Shown here: piece after piece, positions 29,215 through 38,196 of the stretch
Layout of the letters: every line of letters begins with the position of its first letter
Numbering within the stretch: the stretch's first letter is position 1
DNA from: Methylobacter sp. BlB1
Lineage (GTDB): Bacteria; Pseudomonadota; Gammaproteobacteria; Methylococcales; Methylomonadaceae
NCBI RefSeq assembly: GCF_015476545.1
Contig: NZ_JADMKV010000005.1
Coordinates: forward strand, 1-64,000
Length of the DNA: 64,000 nt
Direction: 5' to 3'
Translations under genes and position numbers: made by a program
The notes under the pieces: generated by a model
Seen by the model: the letters and a program-made list of their open reading frames with translations, nothing else
Told to the model about the DNA's origin: nothing
Database searches by the model: none

Positions 29215-30777
29215 TCATAAAAGCCAATCAATCGGCAACCATGACAGAAAATAGACGATAGAGCGCTGCAGAAAATTCGTGCCGGGCTCCGTCTCGTGCC
29301 GCACCAGCATCCCCTCGCGATTCTCAAGCCAATATAAATCCCCCTTATCGGACAGGCGCACCTCATAGGCGCTTTCAGGAATACCGTTGCTGAATACGGC
29401 ATCGATCTGTTTTGCCAAGCGCGGGCTATCGATTATAAAGCCCAGTTCGGTATTCAGCTCGGCCGAACGCGGATCGAAATTGAACGAGCCGATGAAAACG
29501 CTTGAGTGGTCTACTGAAAACGTTTTCGCGTGCAGGCTTGAACCCGAACTGCCCAATATGCCGACTCTTCTGTTTCTTTCGGCTTCCGGCGATAACAGCC
29601 GTGTTTCATAGAGCGTGATGCCGGCCTGTAGCAACGGTTTGCGCCATTTCGCATAACCCGCGTGTACAACAGGGACATCCGTGGCCTCCAGGGAATTAGT
29701 GAATACCTTAATGTCAACGCCTCGGCTGGCCAGAGCCACAAATGCATCGACGCCTGCGGCGGTTGGCACGAAGTAAGGCGAGACAAGTTCCACTTCAGCT
29801 TTTGGCTCGCCGATGATCTTATCAAGTTCGCAGGTTAGGTGGACGTCCTCCGAGGACTGGCCAAGCCCTTTGCCCGGATCGTCGCTGACCATGCGGGTGA
29901 CAACCCATTCCAGTTCCAGATTTTCCTGGACTAGTTTGCGGATGACAGCCGTGTTGCGTATCGCATTCATATAGGCCACGGCAGCCGGATCCCTTTCGAC
30001 CATTTTTGCCGCCGACACCAGTTCCTTGAGCATGACAAGGTCAGCGGGCGGCAATACGCGGTCGATAGGGTATGACGATTCGCTGATCCAGTAGCGGTCG
30101 AAGTCATTCGATACATCCTTGACGACCGCCCCTGCGGCCATGACATCCAGATCGGCGAACAGCACGTCGTCGGCCGCGCCGAAGTACTCGTCCCCGACAT
30201 TGCGGCCGCCAATGATCGTGACCTGATTATCGGCGGTAAAAGACTTGTTATGCATACGCCGGTTCAGGCGGGAGAAGTCGGTGATGTAACCAATCAACCG
30301 CGGCTTGCGGATCATGAACGGATTAAACAAGCGAACTTCGATATTCGGATGAGCATCAAGCGCCATAAGCATGGCATCGAGTTCGGAAGAGATATTGTTG
30401 TCGTCGAGCAATAATCGCACGCGCACGCCGCGGTCGGCCGAGGCATGCAGGGCTTCGAGCAGCAGGATGCCGGTCATGTCCCAATGCCAGATGTAATACT
30501 GGACATCAAGGGTACGGTCGGCGGTCCCGGCCAATAGAGCCCGCACGGCAAACGCATCGTGCGCGTTCGGAAGCGGGTAAATGCCGGATTTGCCGGGATG
30601 CGCCTCAGCAGATGAGGAAATCGACCTGCCAAGTCGGGTGGCTTTGGACTCGGCAGCGGACAGCGCCGTGGAAATGCTTCGGCCTTCGAGTGATGGCAAC
30701 GGGGTGCAGCCTTCGGTCAGACCTGCGGCCAGGCAAAACATCAAAACATACGGGGTAATGCCTCCGTGTGAGTTCAT
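29215..30777 (-). CDS. Phospholipase D family protein, ClsC/YmdC-like
   Basis: A 520-residue protein with two HKD motifs, HNKSFTADNQVTIIGGRNVGDEY in the first half and LHAKTFSVDHSSVFIGSFNFDPRS in the second, both complete. The N-terminus MNSHGGITPYVLMFCLAAGLTEGCTP looks like a lipoprotein signal with Cys about residue 24. Architecture and the VQYYIWHWDMTGILLLEAL segment match the ClsC group of cardiolipin synthases. ClsC works with YmdB to make cardiolipin from phosphatidylethanolamine and phosphatidylglycerol; no ymdB-like gene is adjacent here. Activity as a cardiolipin synthase is inferred. Confidence 0.87.
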   Translation of the reverse strand: MNSHGGITPYVLMFCLAAGLTEGCTPLPSLEGRSISTALSAAESKATRLGRSISSSAEAHPGKSGIYPLPNAHDAFAVRALLAGTADRTLDVQYYIWHWDMTGILLLEALHASADRGVRVRLLLDDNNISSELDAMLMALDAHPNIEVRLFNPFMIRKPRLIGYITDFSRLNRRMHNKSFTADNQVTIIGGRNVGDEYFGAADDVLFADLDVMAAGAVVKDVSNDFDRYWISESSYPIDRVLPPADLVMLKELVSAAKMVERDPAAVAYMNAIRNTAVIRKLVQENLELEWVVTRMVSDDPGKGLGQSSEDVHLTCELDKIIGEPKAEVELVSPYFVPTAAGVDAFVALASRGVDIKVFTNSLEATDVPVVHAGYAKWRKPLLQAGITLYETRLLSPEAERNRRVGILGSSGSSLHAKTFSVDHSSVFIGSFNFDPRSAELNTELGFIIDSPRLAKQIDAVFSNGIPESAYEVRLSDKGDLYWLENREGMLVRHETEPGTNFLQRSIVYFLSWLPIDWLL

Positions 30778-30911
30778 GGCATCGTCCGTCTGCCAGCCGG
30801 TTTATACATATGAAGTACCTTTAGGTCGGCGGCGACGGCCGCCGAGAGTTCGTGATTATCGTTTTGTCCTCACAACATTCACACAAAGGGGAGGGCGGCA
30901 ATCACTCGGCT

Positions 30912-31736
30912 TCACCAGAGATAAGCGCTCGCCTTTTTTCCCATTATTTCGAACCGGAATACCTGCCTGGCGGGGGCGCCGGCAATGCCGTAGCAAACGT
31001 GCAAAGGCAGCAAGTGATCTTCTCTCGGATGGCAATATCTTGCGGCCGGGGCGCTCTCCCAATTGACCAGCCTGTGTTCTCTCTCGGGCTCGCTTAACTG
31101 TCGGTTTGAGCAGGTATCGATCAGCCATTGCTCGAAAGCTTCATTCATCGATTGCGTTTCCATTGTAGACGGTCCAAAAAATGCTCTGAGATTATGAAAC
31201 GAAAATCCGGAACCGATAACAAGCACGTTTTCCTCTTTTTCCTCTAAAAGTCCGGCCAAGGCCTTGCCGATCCGGATGTGTTCATCAGGCCTCAAGCCCT
31301 TGACCAGCGATAATTGAACGCAAGGAATGTTCGCATCCGGATACATAATTTTTAACGGCACGAATAAACCATGATCAAAGCCCCTCTGGTCCGTAAGGCT
31401 TGCGTCTATGCCATGGCTTTGCAGAAGACCGAATATCTTATTCGCAAGCATGGGCGCACCTGGCGCCGGATATTCGATGGCATAGGATTCTTCCGGAAAT
31501 CCGTAATAATCATAGATCAAAGGAGGCGATGCTCCGCTTGTAATGGTTGGCTTGTTTTCTTCCCAATGGGCGCTGATTACTAGAATGGCCGAGGGATTGC
31601 CAAGATCAGGCGTCACTTTTTTAAGCAATGTTATCATTTCCTTGTGCGCGCCATCGCCAAGCAAGGGCAGAGGGCCTCCACCATGGGAAAGGTATAAAAC
31701 CGAGCCCCCTGGAACACTGTTTGATTTATCGCTCAT
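30912..31736 (-). CDS. DODA-type extradiol ring-opening dioxygenase (LigB superfamily)
   Basis: 274 residues of the class III extradiol dioxygenase fold related to plant DOPA 4,5-dioxygenase and E. coli YgiD. Likely metal ligands are His in LYLSHGGGP, His in ISAHWE and His in RGFDHGLFVPL; VIGSGFSFHNL contributes a further His. The natural substrate is not clear from sequence. It begins 11 bp after the stop of the preceding hypothetical gene, so they probably share a transcript. Confidence 0.88.
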   Translation of the reverse strand: MSDKSNSVPGGSVLYLSHGGGPLPLLGDGAHKEMITLLKKVTPDLGNPSAILVISAHWEENKPTITSGASPPLIYDYYGFPEESYAIEYPAPGAPMLANKIFGLLQSHGIDASLTDQRGFDHGLFVPLKIMYPDANIPCVQLSLVKGLRPDEHIRIGKALAGLLEEKEENVLVIGSGFSFHNLRAFFGPSTMETQSMNEAFEQWLIDTCSNRQLSEPEREHRLVNWESAPAARYCHPREDHLLPLHVCYGIAGAPARQVFRFEIMGKKASAYLW

Positions 31737-31747
31737 GATAGCCGGGG

Positions 31748-32152
31748 TTACTTAATTTCTTCGATCGTGAAGCGCTGGTAACGGTGAGCAAAGTCAAACG
31801 GTACACGCCGGATGACGTTCATCGCGCGTGCTGCCTCCGTATCGCCGGGCGCATAGATCAGCAAGAACGCGGAGCCTTGCTTGGCGGCTTCCAGATGGGC
31901 TTTTACCGCTTCATCACTCCAGCCCAACCGCGCCAGAAAGCCCTTGTTATCAGCAAGATTACGTTGGGCCGCATCAGCCACTTCTTTGCATGTATAAAAC
32001 TCGCAATCGGCTTGGTCATACCCGCCGGCCATGAGATCCCGCTGTACCTGCCGCGCATCTTCCTGGTTTGGAAACGCGACGACGAGATAGCCGAGCGGAT
32101 AAAATATACCGAAGTCGGTGCCTGGTCTATTCTCTGTTGTCTGATTGCGCAT
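31748..32152 (-). CDS. Conserved hypothetical protein
   Basis: 134 soluble residues. The central part (GYLVVAFPNQEDARQVQRDLMAGGYDQADCEFYTCKEV) looks like an alpha/beta ferredoxin-like fold of the kind found in small stress-related proteins, and a second beta segment is AFLLIYAPGDTEAARAMNVIRRV. AGAGGA 8 nt upstream supports the start. I cannot assign a function. It precedes the ring-opening dioxygenase on the same strand. Confidence 0.7.
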   Translation of the reverse strand: MRNQTTENRPGTDFGIFYPLGYLVVAFPNQEDARQVQRDLMAGGYDQADCEFYTCKEVADAAQRNLADNKGFLARLGWSDEAVKAHLEAAKQGSAFLLIYAPGDTEAARAMNVIRRVPFDFAHRYQRFTIEEIK

Positions 32153-32271
32153 GACTCATCCTCTCTCGATAGCGTTACATTGAAAGTTCGCTTTGGAAAG
32201 CATTAGCTAATCTGACAGTAGCATGGTCGCTAAGTTTCCGTTGAATCCGGGCTGACGCCAAACCATGCCGG

Positions 32272-35091
32272 TCATTCGAAAAAACGCTTCAGATAAACGC
32301 CGGTATGCGAGGCCGGATTTTCCGAAACCTGTTTCGGCGTGCCTTCGGCCACCAGCGTACCGCCGCCGTCGCCGCCTTCAGGACCCATATCGATGATCCA
32401 GTCTGCCGTCTTTATGACGTCCAGGTTGTGCTCGATGACGATGACTGTATTGCCGTGGTCGCGTAGCGTATGCAAGACCGACAGCAACTGCTTAATATCG
32501 TGGAAGTGCAGACCTGTGGTCGGCTCGTCGAGAATATATAAAGTTTTGCCGGTATCGCGCTTGGAGAGTTCCTTGGCGAGTTTGACGCGTTGCGCCTCGC
32601 CGCCGGACAGGGTCGTCGCATTTTGCCCCAAAGTGATGTAGCTCAGGCCGACTTCGGTCAGCGTGTCCAGTTTGCGGGCAATGGTCGGAACGGCGCTGAA
32701 GAAGGCGGCCGCGTCCTCGACGGTCATATCCAGCACTTCATTGACCGTTTTGCCTTTGTAGCGTATTTCCAGTGTCTCGCGGTTGTAACGCTTGCCATGG
32801 CAGATGTCGCAGTTGACGAAGATGTCGGGCAAAAAATGCATCTCCACTTTGATGACGCCGTCGCCTTTACAGGCTTCGCAACGTCCGCCCTTGACGTTGA
32901 AGCTGAACCGACCCGGCGTGTAGCCGCGCGAGCGCGCTTCGGGCGTGGCTGCAAACAGTTCCCGTATCGGTGTGAACAGGCCGGTATAAGTGGCCGGATT
33001 CGAGCGCGGCGTGCGGCCGATCGGGCTCTGGTCGATATCGACAACCTTGTCGAAATAATCCAGACCTTCAATGGCATCGCAAGGCGCCGGAACGGCGCCT
33101 GCGCGATTAATTAGACGCGCCGCATGACAATACAGCGTATCGTTGACCAATGTGGACTTGCCGGACCCGGACACGCCCGTGACACAGGTCAGCAAACCGA
33201 TAGGGAAGGCGATATCGACATTTTTCAGGTTATTGCCGCGCGCGTTGCGTATGACGATTTGTTTGTCTTTATCAACGGGCGTCGGCGAATCGGGGGCAGT
33301 AATTTCGACTTTGCCCGATAAATACTGGCCAGTCAGAGAATCTTTATTGGCAAGTATGTCTTCCAGCGCGCCTTGGGCGATGACGCGCCCGCCGTGGACG
33401 CCGGCGCCGGGGCCGATATCGACGATGTAGTTCGCCGAGCGTATAGCATCCTCGTCGTGCTCGACCACGATCACGGTATTACCCAGATCGCGCAGGCGGA
33501 ACAAGGTATTCAGCAGGCGCTGATTGTCGCGCTGGTGCAGTCCTATCGACGGCTCGTCCAGCACGTACATGACGCCAACCAGTCCGGCGCCGATTTGGCT
33601 AGCCAAGCGTATGCGCTGCGCTTCGCCGCCGGACAGCGTTTCGGCGCTGCGGTCCAGCGTCAAATAGTCGAGTCCCACGTTGACCAGAAATTCCAGGCGC
33701 TCTTGAATTTCCTTGACGATTTTGCCGGCGACTTCGCCGCGTTTGCCAGTTAATTTAAGGTACTTGAAAAAATCCAGCGATTTGCGGACAGGGAAGCGTG
33801 TCAGATGATGAATAGGTAAATCTTCAACGAAAACATTTCTGGCCGAGATGTTAAGCCGCGCGCCGCCGCAGATATTGCAGATCCTGTTGGATAAATACTT
33901 CGACAGCTCTTCCCGGACCATTTGCGAATCGGTTTCATGATAGCGCCGCTCCATATTGGCGATAATACCTTCGAAGCTATGACGCCTTTTCTTGGCGCCG
34001 CCGGTGCCGGTCATGAATTTGAATTCGATGGTCTCATTGCCGCTGCCATACAGGATCATCGATTGAATATCATTGGGCAGTTGCGAAAATGGAATTTCCG
34101 GATCGAAGTTGTAATGCTTGGCCAGCGAACAAATGATCTGGTAATAATAGGCATTGCGACGATCCCAACCGCGAACCGCACCGCCGGCAAGACTGATGTC
34201 GGGATTGTGAATGATCAGCTCGGGGTCGAAGTACTGCCGCACGCCCAGGCCGTCACAACTGCTGCAGGCGCCTTTCGGGTTGTTGAATGAGAAGATGCGC
34301 GGCTCCAGTTCGTTCAGGCTGTAACCGCAATGCGGGCAGGCGTAGCGCTCGGAGAACAGCAGCTCCGTGCCGTTATCCATGCAGGCAGCGACAGCGATAC
34401 CGTCGGCCATACGCAGGGCAGTCTCGAAAGACTCGGCCAACCGTAGGCCGATATCGTCACGAATTTTAAAGCGGTCGACGATGACTTCAATGGTGTGCTG
34501 CTTTCTCAGGTCCAATGCCGGCGCTTCATCCAGGTCGTACACGACGCCGTCGATACGGGCTCGAATAAAGCCTTGCGCGCGCAGGTCTTCAAGCAACTGG
34601 GTATGTTCGCCTTTACGCTGGCTGATGACCGGCGCCAGCAGCATCCAGCGCTGGTCCTGGGGCTGGGCAAGCACCTGATCGACCATCTGGCTGATCGTTT
34701 GCGCTTCCAGCGAAACCTGGTGTTCAGGGCAGCGTGGCGTACCGGCTCGCGCGTATAACAGCCTTAAATAATCGTAGATTTCGGTAATCGTGCCGACGGT
34801 TGAGCGTGGGTTATGCGAGGTTGATTTCTGCTCGATGGAGATTGCCGGCGACAGTCCTTCGATATGGTCGACGTCGGGCTTTTCCATCATCGACAGAAAC
34901 TGACGGGCATAGGCGGAAAGCGATTCAACATAGCGTCTTTGGCCTTCAGCGTAAATCGTATCAAAAGCCAGCGATGACTTGCCGGAACCGGAAAGCCCGG
35001 TGATGACAATGAGTGAATTCCGGCGCAGATCAAGATCGATATTTTTCAGATTATGCGTTCTGGCACCACGTATGCTAATGATATCCATCAA
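32272..35091 (-). CDS. uvrA: Excinuclease ABC subunit A
   Basis: 939 residues, the normal UvrA length. It has two ABC ATPase units with Walker [10 protein letters not shown] (about 31-39) and GVSGSGKST (about 640), two signature motifs ([16 protein letters not shown] and [17 protein letters not shown]) and Walker B/D-loops [10 protein letters not shown] and [10 protein letters not shown]. Zinc modules are [13 protein letters not shown] with CSSCDG, the UvrB-side CNICGG, and CEACKGDG with CDICHG. UvrA dimers find bulky DNA lesions and load UvrB in nucleotide excision repair. The gene stands alone, as is usual, and is divergent from the aminotransferase gene. Confidence 0.97.
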   Translation of the reverse strand: MMDIISIRGARTHNLKNIDLDLRRNSLIVITGLSGSGKSSLAFDTIYAEGQRRYVESLSAYARQFLSMMEKPDVDHIEGLSPAISIEQKSTSHNPRSTVGTITEIYDYLRLLYARAGTPRCPEHQVSLEAQTISQMVDQVLAQPQDQRWMLLAPVISQRKGEHTQLLEDLRAQGFIRARIDGVVYDLDEAPALDLRKQHTIEVIVDRFKIRDDIGLRLAESFETALRMADGIAVAACMDNGTELLFSERYACPHCGYSLNELEPRIFSFNNPKGACSSCDGLGVRQYFDPELIIHNPDISLAGGAVRGWDRRNAYYYQIICSLAKHYNFDPEIPFSQLPNDIQSMILYGSGNETIEFKFMTGTGGAKKRRHSFEGIIANMERRYHETDSQMVREELSKYLSNRICNICGGARLNISARNVFVEDLPIHHLTRFPVRKSLDFFKYLKLTGKRGEVAGKIVKEIQERLEFLVNVGLDYLTLDRSAETLSGGEAQRIRLASQIGAGLVGVMYVLDEPSIGLHQRDNQRLLNTLFRLRDLGNTVIVVEHDEDAIRSANYIVDIGPGAGVHGGRVIAQGALEDILANKDSLTGQYLSGKVEITAPDSPTPVDKDKQIVIRNARGNNLKNVDIAFPIGLLTCVTGVSGSGKSTLVNDTLYCHAARLINRAGAVPAPCDAIEGLDYFDKVVDIDQSPIGRTPRSNPATYTGLFTPIRELFAATPEARSRGYTPGRFSFNVKGGRCEACKGDGVIKVEMHFLPDIFVNCDICHGKRYNRETLEIRYKGKTVNEVLDMTVEDAAAFFSAVPTIARKLDTLTEVGLSYITLGQNATTLSGGEAQRVKLAKELSKRDTGKTLYILDEPTTGLHFHDIKQLLSVLHTLRDHGNTVIVIEHNLDVIKTADWIIDMGPEGGDGGGTLVAEGTPKQVSENPASHTGVYLKRFFE

Positions 35092-35290
35092 ATAATTCCG
35101 TCAATCAAAACAACTTTATAATATACGTTCAAAATAGGCATGATTCAACGCGGCAAAACAATGGGCATTCAAATGGATGATAAGCTTTGGGTTACTACTT
35201 ACAAATTTAGGGTTATTACTTACAATTTTACATAATATACATTATGCGAAATTTATAATTACAATTACATTTACTTTGGGGATTATTACT

Positions 35291-36418
35291 ATGAAACATC
35301 CGGAATTTCCTTTATCCGATGAATTAATTTATTTAAATCATGCGGCTGTATCACCGTGGCCTAAAAGAACTAGCGAGGCAGTCGCAAAGTTCGCAGAACA
35401 AAATACGCTATACGGATCATATTTTTATCCAGAATGGCTGGCTAAAGAATCTGAATTACGGTCCCAGCTCCAAATTTTATTAAACGCTCCCTCTGCAGAT
35501 GATATTGCTTTAGTTAAAAATACTTCTGAAGCTCTATCTTTTGTCGCCTATGGCCTGGATTGGAAATCCGGAGACAATATTGTCAGCAGTAATGAAGAAT
35601 TTCCTTCTAATAGATTACCTTGGCAATCTCTGGCCCAACAAGGTATTGAATTTCGTCAAGCTGACTTAAGAAATTCTACTTCTCCTGAGGACGCTTTGTT
35701 TGAGTTGGTAGATGGTAATACCCGTTTGCTAACGATAAGCTCTATACAATTCGCTTCGGGTCTGCGTCTGGATCTGGAAAAGATAGGCGCATTCTGTAAA
35801 CAGCGCAATATCTTTTTCTGTATTGATGCAATTCAAAGCCTAGGTGCGGTTCAGTTTGATGTGCAGGCTTATCAAGCTGATTTCGTTATGGCTGATGGTC
35901 ACAAATGGATGTTAGGTCCTGAGGGCTTGGGTGTTTTCTATACTACGCCTACAGCTAGAGATAGACTAAAATTGACTCAATACGGTTGGCACATGATGAA
36001 AGACACCTATAATTATGAAAATAAGTCATGGGAAGTTCATCCTACTGCCCGTCGTTTTGAATGTGGCAGCCCGAATATGCTGGGAATTCATGCACTCTCT
36101 GCCAGTCTGTCGTTATTGCTGGAAACCGGGATGACAGCTGTTGAATCTTCGATTATGGAAAAAACAAACTATTTAATGGAACAGATTCATAGAAACGAGA
36201 AGTTAATTTTATTATCTCAGAAGCGAAATCAATTAAATTCCGGTATTATAATATTCAAGCACGGAACAGCCCCGAATAATGCTTTTTATAGATACTTACA
36301 GAAAAATGGCATTGTCTGTGCTTTACGCGGTGGCGGAATACGGTTATCCCCACATTTTTATAATAATAATGAAGAATTAAAGAAAGCGATATCTATAATG
36401 GAACTGTATTGCGATTAA
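35291..36418 (+). CDS. Class V aminotransferase (cysteine desulfurase/IPN-epimerase-like)
   Basis: ATG 35291 preceded by TTTGGGG gives a 375-residue PLP enzyme starting MKHPEFPLSDELIYLNHAAVSPWP; the open frame reaches back to 35177 but that part is low-complexity. The PLP lysine is in VMADGHKWMLGPEGLGVFY and the cofactor Asp/His environment is in FFCIDAIQSLGAVQFD. FECGSPNMLGIHALSASL is typical of fold-type I class V enzymes. A catalytic cysteine of true IscS/SufS enzymes is not evident, so an epimerase- or lyase-like activity is as likely. The gene begins the AT-rich block and is followed by the small periplasmic protein gene. Confidence 0.82.
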   Translation: MKHPEFPLSDELIYLNHAAVSPWPKRTSEAVAKFAEQNTLYGSYFYPEWLAKESELRSQLQILLNAPSADDIALVKNTSEALSFVAYGLDWKSGDNIVSSNEEFPSNRLPWQSLAQQGIEFRQADLRNSTSPEDALFELVDGNTRLLTISSIQFASGLRLDLEKIGAFCKQRNIFFCIDAIQSLGAVQFDVQAYQADFVMADGHKWMLGPEGLGVFYTTPTARDRLKLTQYGWHMMKDTYNYENKSWEVHPTARRFECGSPNMLGIHALSASLSLLLETGMTAVESSIMEKTNYLMEQIHRNEKLILLSQKRNQLNSGIIIFKHGTAPNNAFYRYLQKNGIVCALRGGGIRLSPHFYNNNEELKKAISIMELYCD

Positions 36419-36515
36419 CAGTTCCCGTTAGATTTCTCTATATAAAAACGACTCTATTAATAACCGGTTATCCAGTTTGCAACAAATCGCCCTATTCTTT
36501 CGATTACGATTGAGA

Positions 36516-36956
36516 ATGAGCTTGATGTTCATTCTATTTATCTTTTTGCTGAGCCAATTCGCTTCAGCCGCGCCTCCTGTAATTGAAAAACAACAAAACA
36601 TAGTCATTCCTGTCATCAATAGCGCTAATCAGCAGGATACTATCAGCCGAAATGGGTTAAGTGCTATTTTCAAGATGCGTTTACTGCGTTGGAACGATGG
36701 TTCCGCGGTGACAGTTTTTGTACTCAATGATGATGATCCATTACATAAACAGTTTTGCAAACAGATATTAAATGTTTTTCCTCATCAAATGCGCCGAAAT
36801 TGGGATAAGTTAGTATTCAGCGGATCAGGTCAGGCTCCAATTCTTGTAGAAAGCAAGGAGGAAATGATCGAAAAAATAGAAAAAACACCGGGGTCTGTAG
36901 GTTATTTAAATTTAAGTGATTTAACAAATGGTATCAAGCGGTTGGATATTAAATAA
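36516..36956 (+). CDS. Small PstS-like periplasmic protein
   Basis: ATG 36516 gives 146 residues beginning MSLMFILFIFLLSQFASAAPPV, a Sec signal; the frame opens at 36477. The mature part (VIPVINSANQQDTISRNGLSAIFKMRLLRWNDGSAVTVFVL, then GSVGYLNLSD) matches the short phosphate-ABC-transporter-like binding proteins that contain only one lobe of a PstS fold. No transport ATPase or permease is nearby, so it is unlikely to be part of a Pst transporter. The stop is 10 nt before the porin start, so the two are cotranscribed. Confidence 0.72.
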   Translation: MSLMFILFIFLLSQFASAAPPVIEKQQNIVIPVINSANQQDTISRNGLSAIFKMRLLRWNDGSAVTVFVLNDDDPLHKQFCKQILNVFPHQMRRNWDKLVFSGSGQAPILVESKEEMIEKIEKTPGSVGYLNLSDLTNGIKRLDIK

Positions 36957-36966
36957 GGAAATGTGC

Positions 36967-38190
36967 ATGTATGCTGGCAAATTTAATTTAAATAACCTTA
37001 CAAGACTGCTCATTTGCAATGTTGTGGTAATAACCCCCTTTATTTCCAGCAATGCAATCGCAGCTGAAAAAAACTGGCTGCCGGAGCTGCCGGATACAGT
37101 ACAAATACATGGTTTTCTTTCTCAAGCATTGATTCACACATCAGATAATAATTTCTTTGGTACAACTGATGACAATATTTCTGATGATTTCAGAGAATTA
37201 GGAATTAATGGCTCATGGCGTATCATCCCTGATTTGCAAATAGCGATGCAGGTAGTATGGCGGGATGCAGGAAAAACTGATGAACAAGGTTTGCGTATTG
37301 ATTATGGACTGGCTGATTATCGCCTATACTCATCTGAGGACAGTTTGTTAGGCATTAAAGCCGGAAGAGTTCCAACGCCATTAGGTTTATATAATGACAC
37401 TCGAGATGTCGCATCTACCAGACCAAGTATATTTTTGCCACAATCAATTTATTTTGACATCAATCGAAACAGTGCTCTGTCTGCTGATGGTGGCTATTTC
37501 TATGGTGAGCAAAATACCGATTGGGGGGATTTTTCATTTAATGTCGGCATTGTTGTTCCTCGAAGTGACGACCCTGACCTAACAGCTCAACTCGCAAAGA
37601 ATATTCAAGCATATGGAGATACCTCTTGGATTAGCCGCTTAAATTATGAGTGGCGTGGCGGTGAAGTTCGACTTGCCATTACATATGCTGAGTTCAATGC
37701 TCACTTTTCGCCCATACCTGCTCCAATTAAATTTAATGAAGGGCAGTTCCAATTTAAACCACTGATTTTCTCTGCTCAATATAATGCAGAAAAATGGTCA
37801 CTAACTGGAGAATATGAATTCCGTGGCCAACGATTGAATAACTTTGGCCTATTTCCTGATTCTGATACGACAGGTGAAGGTTATTATCTGCAAGGAATTT
37901 ACAAATTTACATCTTATGTGGAAGGTATGGTTCGATATGATCAGCTTATCTGGGATAAAGATGATAAACATGGAGATAAGTTTTCTGCTAACACTGGTGC
38001 GCCAGCCTATTCACGATTTGCTAAAGATTGGACTGTTGGTTTGCGATTTAAATTAATTCCAGGTTTGCTTCTCAGTACCGAATATCATCGTATAAACGGG
38101 ACAGGAACAATATCCAGATTAGAAAATCCTCCTGGAGCTACAAAGCAACATTGGGATCTGTATGCAATAATGTTGTCATATGATTTTTGA
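36967..38190 (+). CDS. Outer-membrane porin-like beta-barrel protein
   Basis: AAGGAA (36955-36960) sits 6 nt before ATG 36967, giving 407 residues with a Sec signal ending NAIAAEKN. The rest is a series of amphipathic strands (VQIHGFLSQALIHTSDNNFFGT, GIKAGRVPTPLGLYNDTRD, EKWSLTGEYEFRGQRL, WDLYAIMLSYDF) ending in Phe, the usual C-terminal signal for Bam-mediated insertion. It resembles OprP/porin-like proteins encoded next to PstS-like genes. The solute is unknown. It is convergent with the GGDEF/EAL gene, with six bases between the stops. Confidence 0.82.
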   Translation: MYAGKFNLNNLTRLLICNVVVITPFISSNAIAAEKNWLPELPDTVQIHGFLSQALIHTSDNNFFGTTDDNISDDFRELGINGSWRIIPDLQIAMQVVWRDAGKTDEQGLRIDYGLADYRLYSSEDSLLGIKAGRVPTPLGLYNDTRDVASTRPSIFLPQSIYFDINRNSALSADGGYFYGEQNTDWGDFSFNVGIVVPRSDDPDLTAQLAKNIQAYGDTSWISRLNYEWRGGEVRLAITYAEFNAHFSPIPAPIKFNEGQFQFKPLIFSAQYNAEKWSLTGEYEFRGQRLNNFGLFPDSDTTGEGYYLQGIYKFTSYVEGMVRYDQLIWDKDDKHGDKFSANTGAPAYSRFAKDWTVGLRFKLIPGLLLSTEYHRINGTGTISRLENPPGATKQHWDLYAIMLSYDF

Positions 38191-38196
38191 TTTAAA

